Shown piece after piece: positions 12,177-23,140 of a stretch of DNA of 64,000 nucleotides; position 1 is the stretch's first letter; each line of letters begins with the position of its first letter. A program made the translations under genes and the position numbers. Under the pieces are notes generated by a model. It had not been told where the DNA came from and made no database searches. It worked only from the letters and a program-made list of their open reading frames with translations. This DNA is from Malachius bipustulatus (Eukaryota; Arthropoda; Insecta; Coleoptera; Melyridae), in NCBI GenBank assembly GCA_910589415.1, contig OU342631.1, positions 16,306,001-16,370,000 on the forward strand, given 5' to 3'.

Positions 12177-12569
12177 ATGGCAGATGAAGAATATGAGCAA
12201 GAGGACATTGTCGATTTTGACGAGGAGGTAGATGACGAGAACCTAGACGAACTAGAACAACCTGAAGAAGATGCCGATAATATCGATATCCTAGCTCCAG
12301 GTCAAGCTGGTGGCGGCGTACCGAAGAACAAACGTATCACTACCAAGTACATGACAAAATATGAACGAGCGAGAGTACTGGGAACCAGGGCTCTACAAAT
12401 AGCCATGTGCGCACCCGTAATGGTCGAACTCGACGGGGAGACGGATCCTTTGCAAATAGCTATGAAAGAGTTGAAAGCACGAAAAATTCCCATCATTATT
12501 AGGAGGTATTTGCCTGATAATTCTTACGAAGATTGGGGTATAGATGAACTAATTATAATAGATCATTGA
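12177..12569 (+). CDS. Polr2F: RNA polymerases I, II and III subunit RPABC2 (RPB6)
   Basis: An intact single coding exon of 130 aa, the usual length for the metazoan protein. RPB6 is a small subunit shared by all three nuclear RNA polymerases; it helps clamp assembly and stability. The first 45 residues are the typical acidic tail (runs of D and E). The conserved globular part from about residue 55 shows [18 protein letters not shown], then a [29 protein letters not shown] core and a GIDELII ending. The start is fixed by the acidic N-terminus and by the acceptor 11 bases upstream. AATAAA at 12904-12909 lies only about 40 bp from the stop of the converging NDUFAF3 gene. Recognition is firm. 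Confidence 0.97.
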   Translation: MADEEYEQEDIVDFDEEVDDENLDELEQPEEDADNIDILAPGQAGGGVPKNKRITTKYMTKYERARVLGTRALQIAMCAPVMVELDGETDPLQIAMKELKARKIPIIIRRYLPDNSYEDWGIDELIIIDH

Positions 12570-12949
12570 AGTTGTATTGTGTTTTGTAAATATTGTAATT
12601 TTAGAAAAGTTCAAGTGAATGAGGTTATTAAAAGACTCATTTTTAGCATGCATTTTAGGTTACTGTACCTACCGTTATGTACAATAATCATTATAAAATA
12701 TTGTTTTCACAGAGAGATGTCCTAGGTCATTGTAAGGTCTCTCTCTCTCTCTAAAATTCACAACCTAAAATGTTTGTTGAAGTTGAAAAATCGGTGTACA
12801 AAAATTAAGTTCACCAAAATTGATTATTTTTTATACTAAGTAAGTTAATGATCTAGACGAGTTCTTAATCTCTAGCATTACAATGTATTTAGAGTTGTAT
12901 TAAAATAAATATATATTTTAAACGAGAATACTTTTATTCTAGCGGAAAT

Positions 12950-14232
12950 TTATTCTTCTAATTGATACAGATTTTGATACCTTAATTTAGTTCTAATTAA
13001 ATCATCATCTTGTGCTCTAATTGACTGAGGTGGAATCATGATGCCAGCTACACAGCGACCTTCAGAATTGAGAAAATTAAATGTTGAACATGCTTGCTCA
13101 GTCGGTAAAACTTCAAAAGAGAACTTATTCTTCTTAATAAACGGCAGCAGTCTTCTCTGAAAGCTCATGTCTTTCAATCTATCACCTGTACCAATTACAA
13201 TTATATCTATTTTTGGTTCTAGCACGGTGAATAGACTGAGTGATTCTTCCGTTATTTCTTCTATGTTATCACTTACATTCCAAGAGAGGATCGTCCTGCA
13301 ACATTGTATAAATTTGTAAATAAATAACAGAAAATAAATATGAACACATACTTGGCAAATATTGCTATTGGTCCTAGAACTGTTACGTCATTATTTAATC
13401 TGAAACCAACCTGCAATATAAAATCATTATTGGTGCTACATAACTTCGATCTATGTTTTTACCTGGCTGAAACCATTTATCATCAGTCCGAGATGGTATT
13501 CATCGTTTAAAATGTTTACTGATGTTTTTCCGTCACCTTCGTAAGCCTTCGGCTTGAAGAAATGCTTCGATGTGTGGATAAATGAGTTGAAACTAAAATC
13601 AAAATTTTAATTTAGTTCATGATGAAAAATCGTGATAACTGATTCACCTGTTTAATGGTGTCATTTTTAAATTTAGTAAATATAAATTATTTTTCAGTGA
13701 CTTGCGTGGCCAAGTGGTTCTTCGCTGGCCCACGAAGCCATAGATCGCGGGTTCGAAACTCACCTCGGCCCGCTTTACTTTTCAGATTCATTTTCGAATG
13801 TCTGTGAAAAGTAAAACAAGCGATCGAACGTTTAAAAGGCAAATATAAATTTAAAGTGTGTGTGGCTAAAGAGTTCGTGCTCAAAGCCAATTTACCAGAG
13901 TGGAGCGACTATGTCTTACCTACACAGTTAAGACCGATGCTCCCTCTTTTTTCAAATAAAATAAATTATTTTAGACTACTTTACTTTTCTCTAAAACGTA
14001 TTTTGTTCAATTCTGAATGTAAGGTAGGTACCTTAGCCAGGAATTGACCAGGAATAGCAGCATGGTGAATGTGAAAGTGCAACATTATGTGAGAGAGAAG
14101 TAGTTATACTAATGAAACTGAAAATTTCCAAAGATCGTCTTACCTGTTACAATTACTTCTTTCATTTTTCAAAATATTAGTTGATAACTTCGCCCAATGC
14201 CTCATAGAATTCAACATTAGCAAGGATGACAT
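12950..14232 (-). CDS. NDUFAF3: NADH dehydrogenase (complex I) assembly factor 3
   Basis: Four coding exons on the minus strand: 14232-14144, 13592-13463, 13410-13352 and 13295-12950, giving 207 aa in frame. It belongs to the DUF498/Mth938 family. NDUFAF3 acts with NDUFAF4 in the mitochondrial matrix and inner membrane early in complex I assembly. Diagnostic stretches are GLMINGFSQVGFRLNNDVTV, ILSWNVSDN, SLSLFTVLEPKI followed by IVIGTGDR, and ACSTFNFLNSEGR. The N-terminus (WAKLSTNILKNERSN) fits a matrix presequence. Start choice is uncertain: an in-frame ATG at 14217 would remove five residues. The reading frame stays open about 60 codons upstream without an ATG. Intron 1 (13593-14143) carries a tRNA-derived repeat. 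Confidence 0.93.
13697..13790 (+). repeat. tRNA-derived (SINE-head-like) sequence in NDUFAF3 intron 1
   Basis: An A-box (TGGCCAAGTGG, 13707-13717) and a B-box (GGTTCGAAACTC, 13750-13761) lie 33 bp apart, as in RNA polymerase III type 2 promoters. The acceptor and T stems do not pair properly, so it is not a working tRNA. It is probably the head of a SINE or a decayed tRNA gene. The body and tail could not be delimited. Confidence 0.55.
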
Positions 14233-15053
14233 AAATAAATAATCACTGGATAAAATGAACTCTATGAAGGATACTTCTTTAGCTTTAATAGATTTACGTG
14301 TAGTTTTTCTTATTGCATTTTTAAATCTTTCAGATTTTAATTTTGCCAGTTTCAGGACATTTATTTTTTTAAATGTTCTTCTCTTCCTGGTTTTAGTAAC
14401 TTAAAACTTTTTAGGTTATATCTGACATTACTGACAATCGATACTGAACTGTCATATTAAGTTGACAATTTGAAGTATGAACTACAGACTACACAGCTGT
14501 GTCAGGCACTGGCGCAATCACATGCGCATTATAATCTTGAATTTACATCGCCTCATAAACTATTAGTAACCGGTAGATGTTTTTAATGCTGTGTGTTTTT
14601 TAAAATGTTATCGCCTTTCTTACACAACTTTCAAAGTTATACTAAATAATACTCAAATCCAGCCTAATCTAGTATTCGAAATTAATCCGATTCCCAATTA
14701 CATAAGACAGAAATTCAACAATTATACGCACGCGTAGCAGTTTCTCTCCAAAGTTACGTCACTGGTACACATTATTACAGTCATCTAGAGTCTCATAATA
14801 GCTGACTTTTGATTTCGATCGTGCATTAATTGACATTTCCAAACATCATTTTTCAATTTAAATTTTAAGAAATTTGAAAGTTAAAATGTTCGGTGATGTT
14901 TTTGCAAATATTTATGATTTTTTTGAAATTTTGAGATAAAATAATTAGACTAATAAATTATATAACGCAACAAAATTATTAGGTACTTATAAACTGATAT
15001 TTAATTTTGAAAAAATCTAATAGTTAATAATAGTTGTAAAATTTGCATTAACT
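14233..15053. other. Divergent intergenic region
   Basis: Lies between the 5' ends of NDUFAF3 (-) and the unrecognised gene (+). On the minus strand an open frame in phase with NDUFAF3 runs up to about 14400 but has no ATG, so it is taken as 5' UTR. No repeats or other genes are seen. Confidence 0.45.
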
Positions 15054-17264
15054 ATGCCCAAGAAAGAGTATAAAAATAAACGTCGTAAACATCCCAGACA
15101 AGGAAATTGTTTCCAGTCTCTTTTTTGCTGCTTTGGGAAACCTAAAAATAGAGAAAACATATCTGCCACCCCTTCAAATAATCTAAGCGACGAAGTACCT
15201 CATCCGACGCTGCTTGTGAAATCAGACGAGTTCAATAAGAGCAAAAGAACTGCTGCTATCAAGCTTTATCCACGAGTTAAAGATGTAAGTACAGTTATAT
15301 CGAAGATCAGTCTGGATAATTTCAAGGATTTCGACAAAGGTAAGTCTTATAATTAGACTTATATACATATAATAATGATAAAATATATCTGTTAGTTTTT
15401 TGTCATCCTAAAAGCTACTTCTAACAGATAAAACGAAGAATAAGGAAAGATTCCACTCTTATGAGAATGACTCGGATAATTTAACGAAAGCAGTACCAGA
15501 AATTTCTGTCAATATAAAAGATATAGAACTGGTAGTTAGTCGTATTTTAGAACAAATATCAACTACTGTTTGTCCTGTACAACATGTCAACACATTACCA
15601 AGTCGGGTAATTACCTCTCTATATACCCCTAACCTATACATTTATTCTTAGTCTGTGAAACTTTAAGGGTATAAATGAACATACTTAATTTGTTGTACAT
15701 TCATTTTTAGATACAAAATCTATACAACGCAAATACTGTTAAACCAAATGAGCATATTGAAGAGAAAAATCCTTCACCATCAACAGATCACATGAAACTG
15801 GAGCCTAGAAATATGAAACTGTTTCCATCATCGTGTGAAAATAATTTAAAACATAATAGCAATGCCTCGATAAGGGGACCAAAATTTCCAAAATTAAGGG
15901 ACTCACAAAATAAATCTAAACCATCTGGAGATGCACCATCTACATTTAAGCCTGATGAAATTTCTAGGAAAATAACTACAAAACCTGAATACCAAATTTA
16001 TTTAGAAAAATTGGATTGTTGTAATGGAAATGAAACACTTATTAAAATGCTACCAAATCTAGAATTTATAAATTCTATTAGCAATGTGTCCAATTTAAAA
16101 AATTTAACAATCTCAAATAATTCCCTCGATAAACCATTGAGAATAGAACTTGGTTCTAGCAATTCAAATCTGAATTTAAAAGAGAGCAACAATAAAGCTT
16201 ATACCACCGATAAAAGTAGCAAGCACAATGTTGCAACAGAAAAAAATATTAAAATCTCAGTCGAAACAAATAAAGATCAGACCAATCAAAAGCTACCAAC
16301 TCTACCAGCAAAAAATACCAAGATGGTAAATTTTAAGCAAAGGAAATCCTTGAAGACCTTATACTCATCAATTCCCACACAATCACAAATTGACGCGCCA
16401 AGATTAAAGCCAAAAATGGACGTTCCTCACATAAAGATCCATGAACGTAAGTCACCAGAATCAATCAATATCCCCCCTGAAGTGAGGAAGATTGTCGAAA
16501 TCTTGAAAACAGCCCCCACGCCACCACCGCTGAATCGGGTCTCAAATAGGTGCCGGAGGGTCTGTGTCGATCCTGACAGATCTGAACTTTCGTCAATAAT
16601 TTATAATATCAGCAGCAGACATGATTCTAAAACAGATCTTGATGATGCCCGTGTATCAGTTATTTTAGAAACTTTTAATAAGTCTCCTGCTCAGATTCGT
16701 AAACAAGGTAACGACTTTATCTTAAAACCAATATATCGAAAATTTACCACTTTTGATTTTTTATGTTAAGTTTTAATTTACTATGATTTTAATTAGGTGA
16801 GGATGAAGTAATAAAACCCGTAAACCACGTACAAGGAAATTATCAATATGATGTAGAAAATTCGTTTTGCAGCAAAATAAAAAATGAGGAAGTGAGTTGC
16901 TTGTTTATCTTTCACAAAAAAATGTACTTTCCATTTTCTTTATCTTTTTATTAGGATAAAAATTACTTGTTCCATTTCCCTGAAAAGCTAGAACCAGATC
17001 CTTCTCAAAAAGAATTAAAATTATGGCAAGAGAATAAGTTTCAAACTCCTCGAAATTATAGCGAAAATTTGTACTGTAACGAAGTAGCTGGAAGTCAACC
17101 AGATGAAGTGAAGTGGAGAATTATTCTTAATCCACAGAGAAGTAGAATATATTATTGTTGTGTTTTTAAAGCACAGTATTTTAAATTGATTTCTAATTTC
17201 TTTTTTTGCAGATAAGAATAATTATTATTATTCCTCTTCAGATTCACAGCAATTCCATTTTTAA
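15054..17264 (+). CDS. Unrecognised, largely disordered 598-aa protein
   Basis: Six exons are modelled: 15054-15339, 15428-15606, 15711-16707, 16797-16891, 16955-17141 and 17212-17264; all join in frame. I do not recognise the family. The protein is basic, rich in Lys, Asn and Ser, and looks mostly disordered. The only compact features are an N-terminal basic patch (KNKRRKHPRQ) followed by a cysteine cluster, CFQSLFCCFG (residues 19-28), which could be palmitoylated or membrane-associated, and a C-terminal region with aromatic residues (YLFHFPEKL, WRIILNP). The cysteine cluster resembles the N-termini of CTDSP-type phosphatases, but no DxDxT phosphatase domain is present. The last intron has a weak donor (A|GTAGAA) and a good acceptor (TTTTTTTGCAG); without it the protein would end at 17215. 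Confidence 0.7.
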
Positions 17265-18197
17265 ATTTGTTTTGTAACTAGATAAATAAATAAATAAATG
17301 AAATGACAGAGTATTATATAATTTAAAAGCTGCATTTATAGGTTAGCATGTTCCAGAGCCCAGAGCATTTGTTAATTAACTTCACTTCTCTGCTTTACAC
17401 AATATATAATATTACATATATGGTAAACTTTAAGAATAAGAAACTTTGGAAAATAAAATTATTAACATGAAACTGTTTTATATAAACCACTTCTTTAGCC
17501 TGTTAATGGCGGACCAACTTTATAAGTTCATACTTAAAAAAAACTCATTCTTAGCTGCGCTGGTGCGCATGTTCAATTTTATAAGTTTATAACGTCTCAT
17601 GGACTTTGATCCATTAAAGCGAACTATGTGTATCTAACGTGGCAGCTTGCAATCACCCAATCCGTTAGGTGAACCTCTCTCCTTGAAAAAAACAACCACA
17701 AAATGAGTCGCACTTTTTTTACCTTCAATTAAGTCCGTGTCGATAGACGCCTTTTATACAAATTCAAACTCCGTGCCAAAATTGACATATGATAGTTGAT
17801 GTCCTGAAGTGATGCCAAATGATTTTAGCAAAAAAGCTTTGACATTTGAGAGTATGACAGTTTGAAATTACTCTAACCTATCTTGAATTGTCAAAAATAA
17901 ACATTTTTTTCAAAAAATGTAATTTTTAATTTCGTTATTACTTGTTACTTGTGCTTGTTACTTGAGACAATGTGATAAAAAAATGGTTGTATATTTAAGA
18001 TTATATTTTCCTAAGAGTGTAATAAAATTGAGGAAGGTACAGGAGAAATAATATTGACAATCATAACTTATTGATCTTTCTCTGCCTGTTTACAATAATT
18101 TTTACAAGATGCTGAAAATCGTTCTTTGAGATTTTAGTAGCAGTAACAACTAGTAAAAAAAACTGCAAAATTTAGGTAAAATTAGGAATTTAGAGAC
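17265..18197. other. Intergenic region upstream of PIG-T
   Basis: No gene or repeat is recognised. It contains the 3' UTR of the upstream gene and the presumed PIG-T promoter. A short TAAA-type run lies at 17281-17300. Confidence 0.45.
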
Positions 18198-20044
18198 ATG
18201 AACAATCAAGTTATTTGCGTCTGCTTTATATTGTTGAGCTGTATTCATCTTAGCACAAGCACTGCCCAAAATAAGAAAGATGTTTTTCATGAAGAGTTGC
18301 TTTTAAAGCCTCTATATAGCGAGCAGTTGTATGCCCATTTCCAGTTTTCCATCAGACGGGATGTAGATATTTTCAAAGAACCTTGTAAGTATTTTTTCTT
18401 TATTAAAAAAACAACTATGTACTCTGAAAGGTACTGTTGATAGGAATATTTTTTTTTATCAATCCCAATAAATGATTCCAATTAAACATGAAAAGTCATC
18501 ATTTGTCTTCTTTTTCAGTTCTACATACCGAAATTTTCCCTCGTTCTTTGGGCGAAATAATCAAACGCTTTGACGTTCAAGAGCTTCACATCAGTTTAAC
18601 GGCCGGCTTATGGCGATACGAATCATGGGGGTACCCTGTAATTGATGCCGCCCCCGGCGCTGAACTATGGGTGTGGTTCAAACCGAACACTTTAGACATC
18701 GATAGCAAATGGAGGGAGTTATCCAGCACTTTATCAGGATTGCTTTGTGCTTCATTAAATTTTGTCGATAACTCGAACACCATAAGTCCCGAATTGTCCT
18801 TAAGACCCTCCGGAGTTGTGAGAAACGGAAAATTCAATTCATCGAATATCCGATATGCCACCTTACCACGTGAAATAGTCTGCACGGAGAACTTAACTCC
18901 CTGGAAGAAACTGCTGCCCTGCGATTACAAGAGCGGTCTCGCTTCTCTCCTTAATTCCGGCTACATTCACAACACTCGATATCACTCCTTGACGTTACAT
19001 TTTCGACCGGTCTGTCGAGATAAAGCCTGCAAGTTATCTTCTGTGGAATTACAGCAAACCGTAGAATTGGTTTATGATTATGGAATACTGGGAACTAAAG
19101 ACTGGTCTTTTAAGAAACTTTTCGGACAAGGAATTGTTAAGGTCTGTCCTCTAGCTTCATCCAGTGTGGTTTACGTGGATACTTCATCTAATTCTAGCGT
19201 GCCATATCGGTTAAATCCAGAACCCGATTCTTACCTGACTTCCACACGAGGGGGTCATACAACTACTTTTGCGAAGTACGATGTTACCAAAGGATTCACC
19301 AGTTTATCAGCCTCGTATTCCGATAATAGTTACATCAATCGTTTGTACCCGCCTACGATATATGCAACACAATATGTCTCAGGATATGGACAAGAATACG
19401 GCGGATTGGTAACTAAAATCTTCAATAATCACTGGAATTCACTTAATGTAGTCCTGTTACAAAACATACCCTGGTACATACCGATATTTCTACACACTTT
19501 AAAGATCAGCATCGATAATAACGAAGATTTACAACCTCTCGCTTTGAAATATGTCCCCGGAAAAGCCAGAATGAAGCCCTACCACTTGGAAGTCGCCTTG
19601 ATAGTCCCCCCGAAATGTGTCGTGTCAATATCAGTGGAATTCGATTACGTATTTCTGAAATGGCAAGAGTACCCGCCGGACGCAAATCACGGATTTTACA
19701 TCGGTTCGGCTGTCATGTCGAGTTTACTCCCCGTCGCTCGTAACTATTCCGGGCTGCCTCAAGATGGTTCGACCATAGCTGACACTTTCAACGCTTCCAG
19801 GAACGGTTATTTGGTGCAAGTGAGGACTGAAAATTTACTCATCACGCTGCCGACGCCCGATTTCAGCATGCCCTACAATGTCATCTGCCTCGCTTGTACG
19901 GTTGTAGCTCTAGCTTTCGGACCTTTACACAATATTACGACAAAGAGACTTATTCTTAAAATTAAAGATAACGAGAAAGTTCTAGCCAAGTTGAAGAGGA
20001 AGCTGCTTGGCCTCGTGAAGAGAGGTGAAGAGGAGTGTGAATAG
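18198..20044 (+). CDS. PIGT: GPI transamidase component PIG-T
   Basis: Two coding exons, 18198-18384 and 18519-20044, give 570 aa, close to the usual length of about 580. PIG-T (Gpi16 in yeast) is a core ER-membrane subunit of the transamidase that swaps a C-terminal peptide for a GPI anchor. Visible features are a signal peptide (residues 1-23, core VICVCFILLSCIHL), the conserved N-terminal block EELLLKPLYSEQLYAHFQF, the block HTEIFPRSLGEII, the LTAGLWRYESWG motif shared by Gpi16 proteins, a long lumenal region, and one C-terminal membrane segment (about 513-532, NVICLACTVVALAF). A basic cytosolic tail of about 35 residues follows. AATAAA is at 20101. It converges on a gene for a predicted GPI-anchored protein. 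Confidence 0.95.
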
Positions 20045-20178
20045 TTGTTCGTTCAATGGAATAATTGTACCAGTGATGTTCGTAAGTTTTCTTATTGTTT
20101 AATAAATTTTTCAATTATGAATACGTTTAATTTTGATTTATCAGGTGACAGGCTACAGTAGTAGTACTAGTACTTATA

Positions 20179-20900
20179 GTTAGGGCCGCGGTGACAAAAG
20201 TGCCTTGCAACTCCCAAACGGATGAGAAGCACGGTTTTGTATAGTTCGAGTGTCGTTCTCGAAATCTGTGTTGTCGAGTAGGGGTCTGGCGTTCGGCGTT
20301 GGGCGGCTATAGTATTTTTTCCGAATTTTGCCCAGCGGTTCCAAAAATTATTTCCCAAACGGATGAAAATTACTGGAGGGCATCTACGCAAACCCCCAAT
20401 TACCGGAAAAATATTTTCATCCGATTTGATATTTGCAAAGAGCTCTTCCAGAAGCTCTAAAAAAAATGAAAAAAAGGGGGGGAAAAATTTCCTCATTTGA
20501 ACTTGAAATTTGGCAGGGAGATATAGTTCGTTTTTTTTTAATAACATAAATAATAACCATTCATATCAGTCCGGTTGCATGCATGCGGCTGATGATTTTT
20601 TTCATTTCGGAGTCTGGGTCAATTTAATTGTACTGCAGGCTACGGCAAGGATCAAATCGGATGAAAATATTTTTCCGGTAATTGGGGGTTTGCGTAGATG
20701 CCCTCCAGTACTTTTCATCCGTTTGAAATAATTTTTGGAACCGCTGGGCAAAATTCGGAAAAAATACTATAGCCGCCCAACGCCGAACGCCAGACCCATA
20801 CTCGACAACGCGGATTTCGAGAACGACACTCGAACTATACAAAACCGTGCTTCTCATCCATTTGGGAGTTGCAAGGCACTTTTGTCACCGCGGCCCTAAC
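20179..20900. mobile_element. Foldback element C
   Basis: Arms 20179-20430 and 20651-20900 are close inverted copies around a 220-bp centre. The tips are GTTAGGGCCGCGGTGAC, with TA outside both ends (20177-20178, 20901-20902). The tip differs from the CAGGGTG set, so this is a separate family. There is no coding capacity. It lies 135 bp downstream of PIG-T and within its likely 3' flank. Confidence 0.85.
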
Positions 20901-22771
20901 TATTACACCTAAATCAATTTGAATTTTGAATCATTTTCGTTGTGTCAAACATTTAATGCGGATATTTCGTTATTTATATTTTCTTCACCAAAGTTTGAGG
21001 TTAAGTCATTGAGCGTCTTACACTCGAGCGCACATAGAAATTATGAAAATTTTACAGACAGAGAATTGAATCAATAAATTTGAAACAGTTGACTCAGTTC
21101 TGATCGTGCGTTTGAAGTTAGGACAGCTACCTGCTTTAACATTCTTGCTCCATAACCTTAACATTAAACTTTTCTCATGATGACAATTTCGAAGATCCTT
21201 GTTTCATGTTTGACACAACAAAAATGGTTGTAAATGTAAAATTAAAGGTAATTTTGAGACACCCTTTTTCCCTTTTTATTGGGAGAAACGAGACTTCCTT
21301 TTTATTGGGTAGATTGAGCATGAGATATTGATTGAGAAAAGAAACTCTATAAATTATTAATTAAATTTATTCAGTATTAACAAATTAATTACTTTATAAA
21401 CTATAAATGGCAATAAAGTTTATCACAGTTAGTATAGTTAGTAATATTCCTATTAGGTCTCGTCTCAACCCAAATGCTTGTAGATAAAAACTTTATTATG
21501 ACGGCTTCGTAACTAAATAGCGATTGACAAAACTGTGACATTTCATCTCAGCACCATTTTGTGCTGTGCTATTTTGTCACGCTCTATTTAGTTAAAGAAC
21601 CGATTTTGACATCATGACAATGACAACACAGCTTCAAATCTTAGGTTTAAGGGCCTGTTCTGAAATTCATCATGCATAATTCCATCGACTAAACAAAGTG
21701 ATGTATTTGTTACGGAAACGTTTAAGAAGTAGACATATAACCTCAAAATTAAATTAAAAATGAAAGTAACAATACAATAACTGGGCTATAAGAAAAAAGT
21801 GATATTACAAGAATCAAAGTAAATTTAAATGTACCAATAAAATAAACGTATTCTATTAATAAATGGAATAAATGAAATTAAATTTGTTTTATGTGAATTT
21901 AAGGTTAGATATGTTGTTGTTGACATAAATAAAGGACTGATGTGAGTGTTCTCTGTTCTTTTATAGTTTTTTTTTTGTGATGGCACACTTATAGTAGATA
22001 ATCTATGTATAGTCTGTACACTGAGTGTTGTCTGTTGTGATAACTAAGGATGCATCATCTCGTTATGTTTCTTACTCCTTCTATTGCATTGCATAGTCAA
22101 TCGAGTTAAATTGGGACGTATTGTCAGAAATACGTTTGAATCGTCAGCAATTGTAAAAAGATGAGCGAGAGTGAGACGGAAGTACGACTCGCGTCTTGAT
22201 ACGCTTAGATTGATACGATAAGACTGTCGTCCAGCTGATCGGCTACTGTCAGTTGACAGTGACAGCGCAATGAGGTCTGTTATTTGAAACGTTTTTAATA
22301 CAAAATTAGCAGAATTACCTGTGATATTGTACGATGTGATAAACTACGAGTAACTTATTAATTGCGTGAATGCCTAAAAATCTATTGCCTTGTTTGTCTA
22401 ACGTTTAAAAAAAAACGGACTGGGTATATTCTCGCAACGAACTACAAAAAATTACATAAAATGCCTGGGAAACGATTGAACTCCCTAGAATGTGGTCTTG
22501 TTGTGTGGTTAAATTGCTAGGATATTTTACTGCAGAAAAAGAAAACGGAGGTGTTATGCTTTCTTTTAAACGCCAACTAGCAGGTAGGTGACATGCTATT
22601 TCTAATCATAATATAACAATTCACACGCCACTGACACGAACTGCGATACCACATCTGGTTCGACTTAGAAATAAGTGTATGAATCAAATCGAATTAAATG
22701 AAATTGTTTAGCCAGAATCAGTGTGGCATGACAACGGACAACACTCAGTGGACAGAGCATACCTACTCGTA
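20901..22771. other. Intergenic, no gene seen
   Basis: AT-rich sequence without a convincing gene on either strand. A short inverted word pair (GTAACTAAATAGCG near 21509 and CTCTATTTAGTTA near 21583) is the only structure noticed. Confidence 0.45.
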
Positions 22772-22925
22772 CAGTGTGTCTCTGGATAGGTGAAACGATT
22801 GTTATAAAAGATAAAAATCTATAGATTTGATTGATCCTTTTTTTTGGGTTCAACCCTGCTTGGTTTAAGATTAATTTTTAACATAATTTTAACTTTGAAA
22901 AATCAAGCCTTGGAAATTTTCAAAA
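22772..22925 (+). mobile_element. Solo arm related to foldback element I
   Basis: Starts TA|CAGTGTGTCTCTGGATAGG and aligns for about 150 bp with the left arm of the complete element at 61584 (GGATAGGTGAAACGA, TTATAAAAGA, CTGCTTGGTT, GAAAAATCAAGC in the same order). No inverted partner is found nearby, so this is a single-arm remnant or truncated copy. Confidence 0.7.
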
Positions 22926-23140
22926 TACTGTTATATTGACACCACGGCATATCGGATCCCATCACTGATTGTTTCCTCAAACTTTGCTGATGAATTTCAG
23001 AACATGCCTTGACTAATGTAAATGTATTTTAAATACTTTTCAAATCGATTCACACGTTACTTAATCATCTAAAGGTAAGCTGATTGTTTGTAATCGTAAT
23101 AATTTCTACATTATAAATATTAATCTTATTAGACAAATAA

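Noticed and set aside
12735..12755. Short (CT)n run downstream of RPB6
   Set aside because: An ordinary microsatellite with no sign of function.
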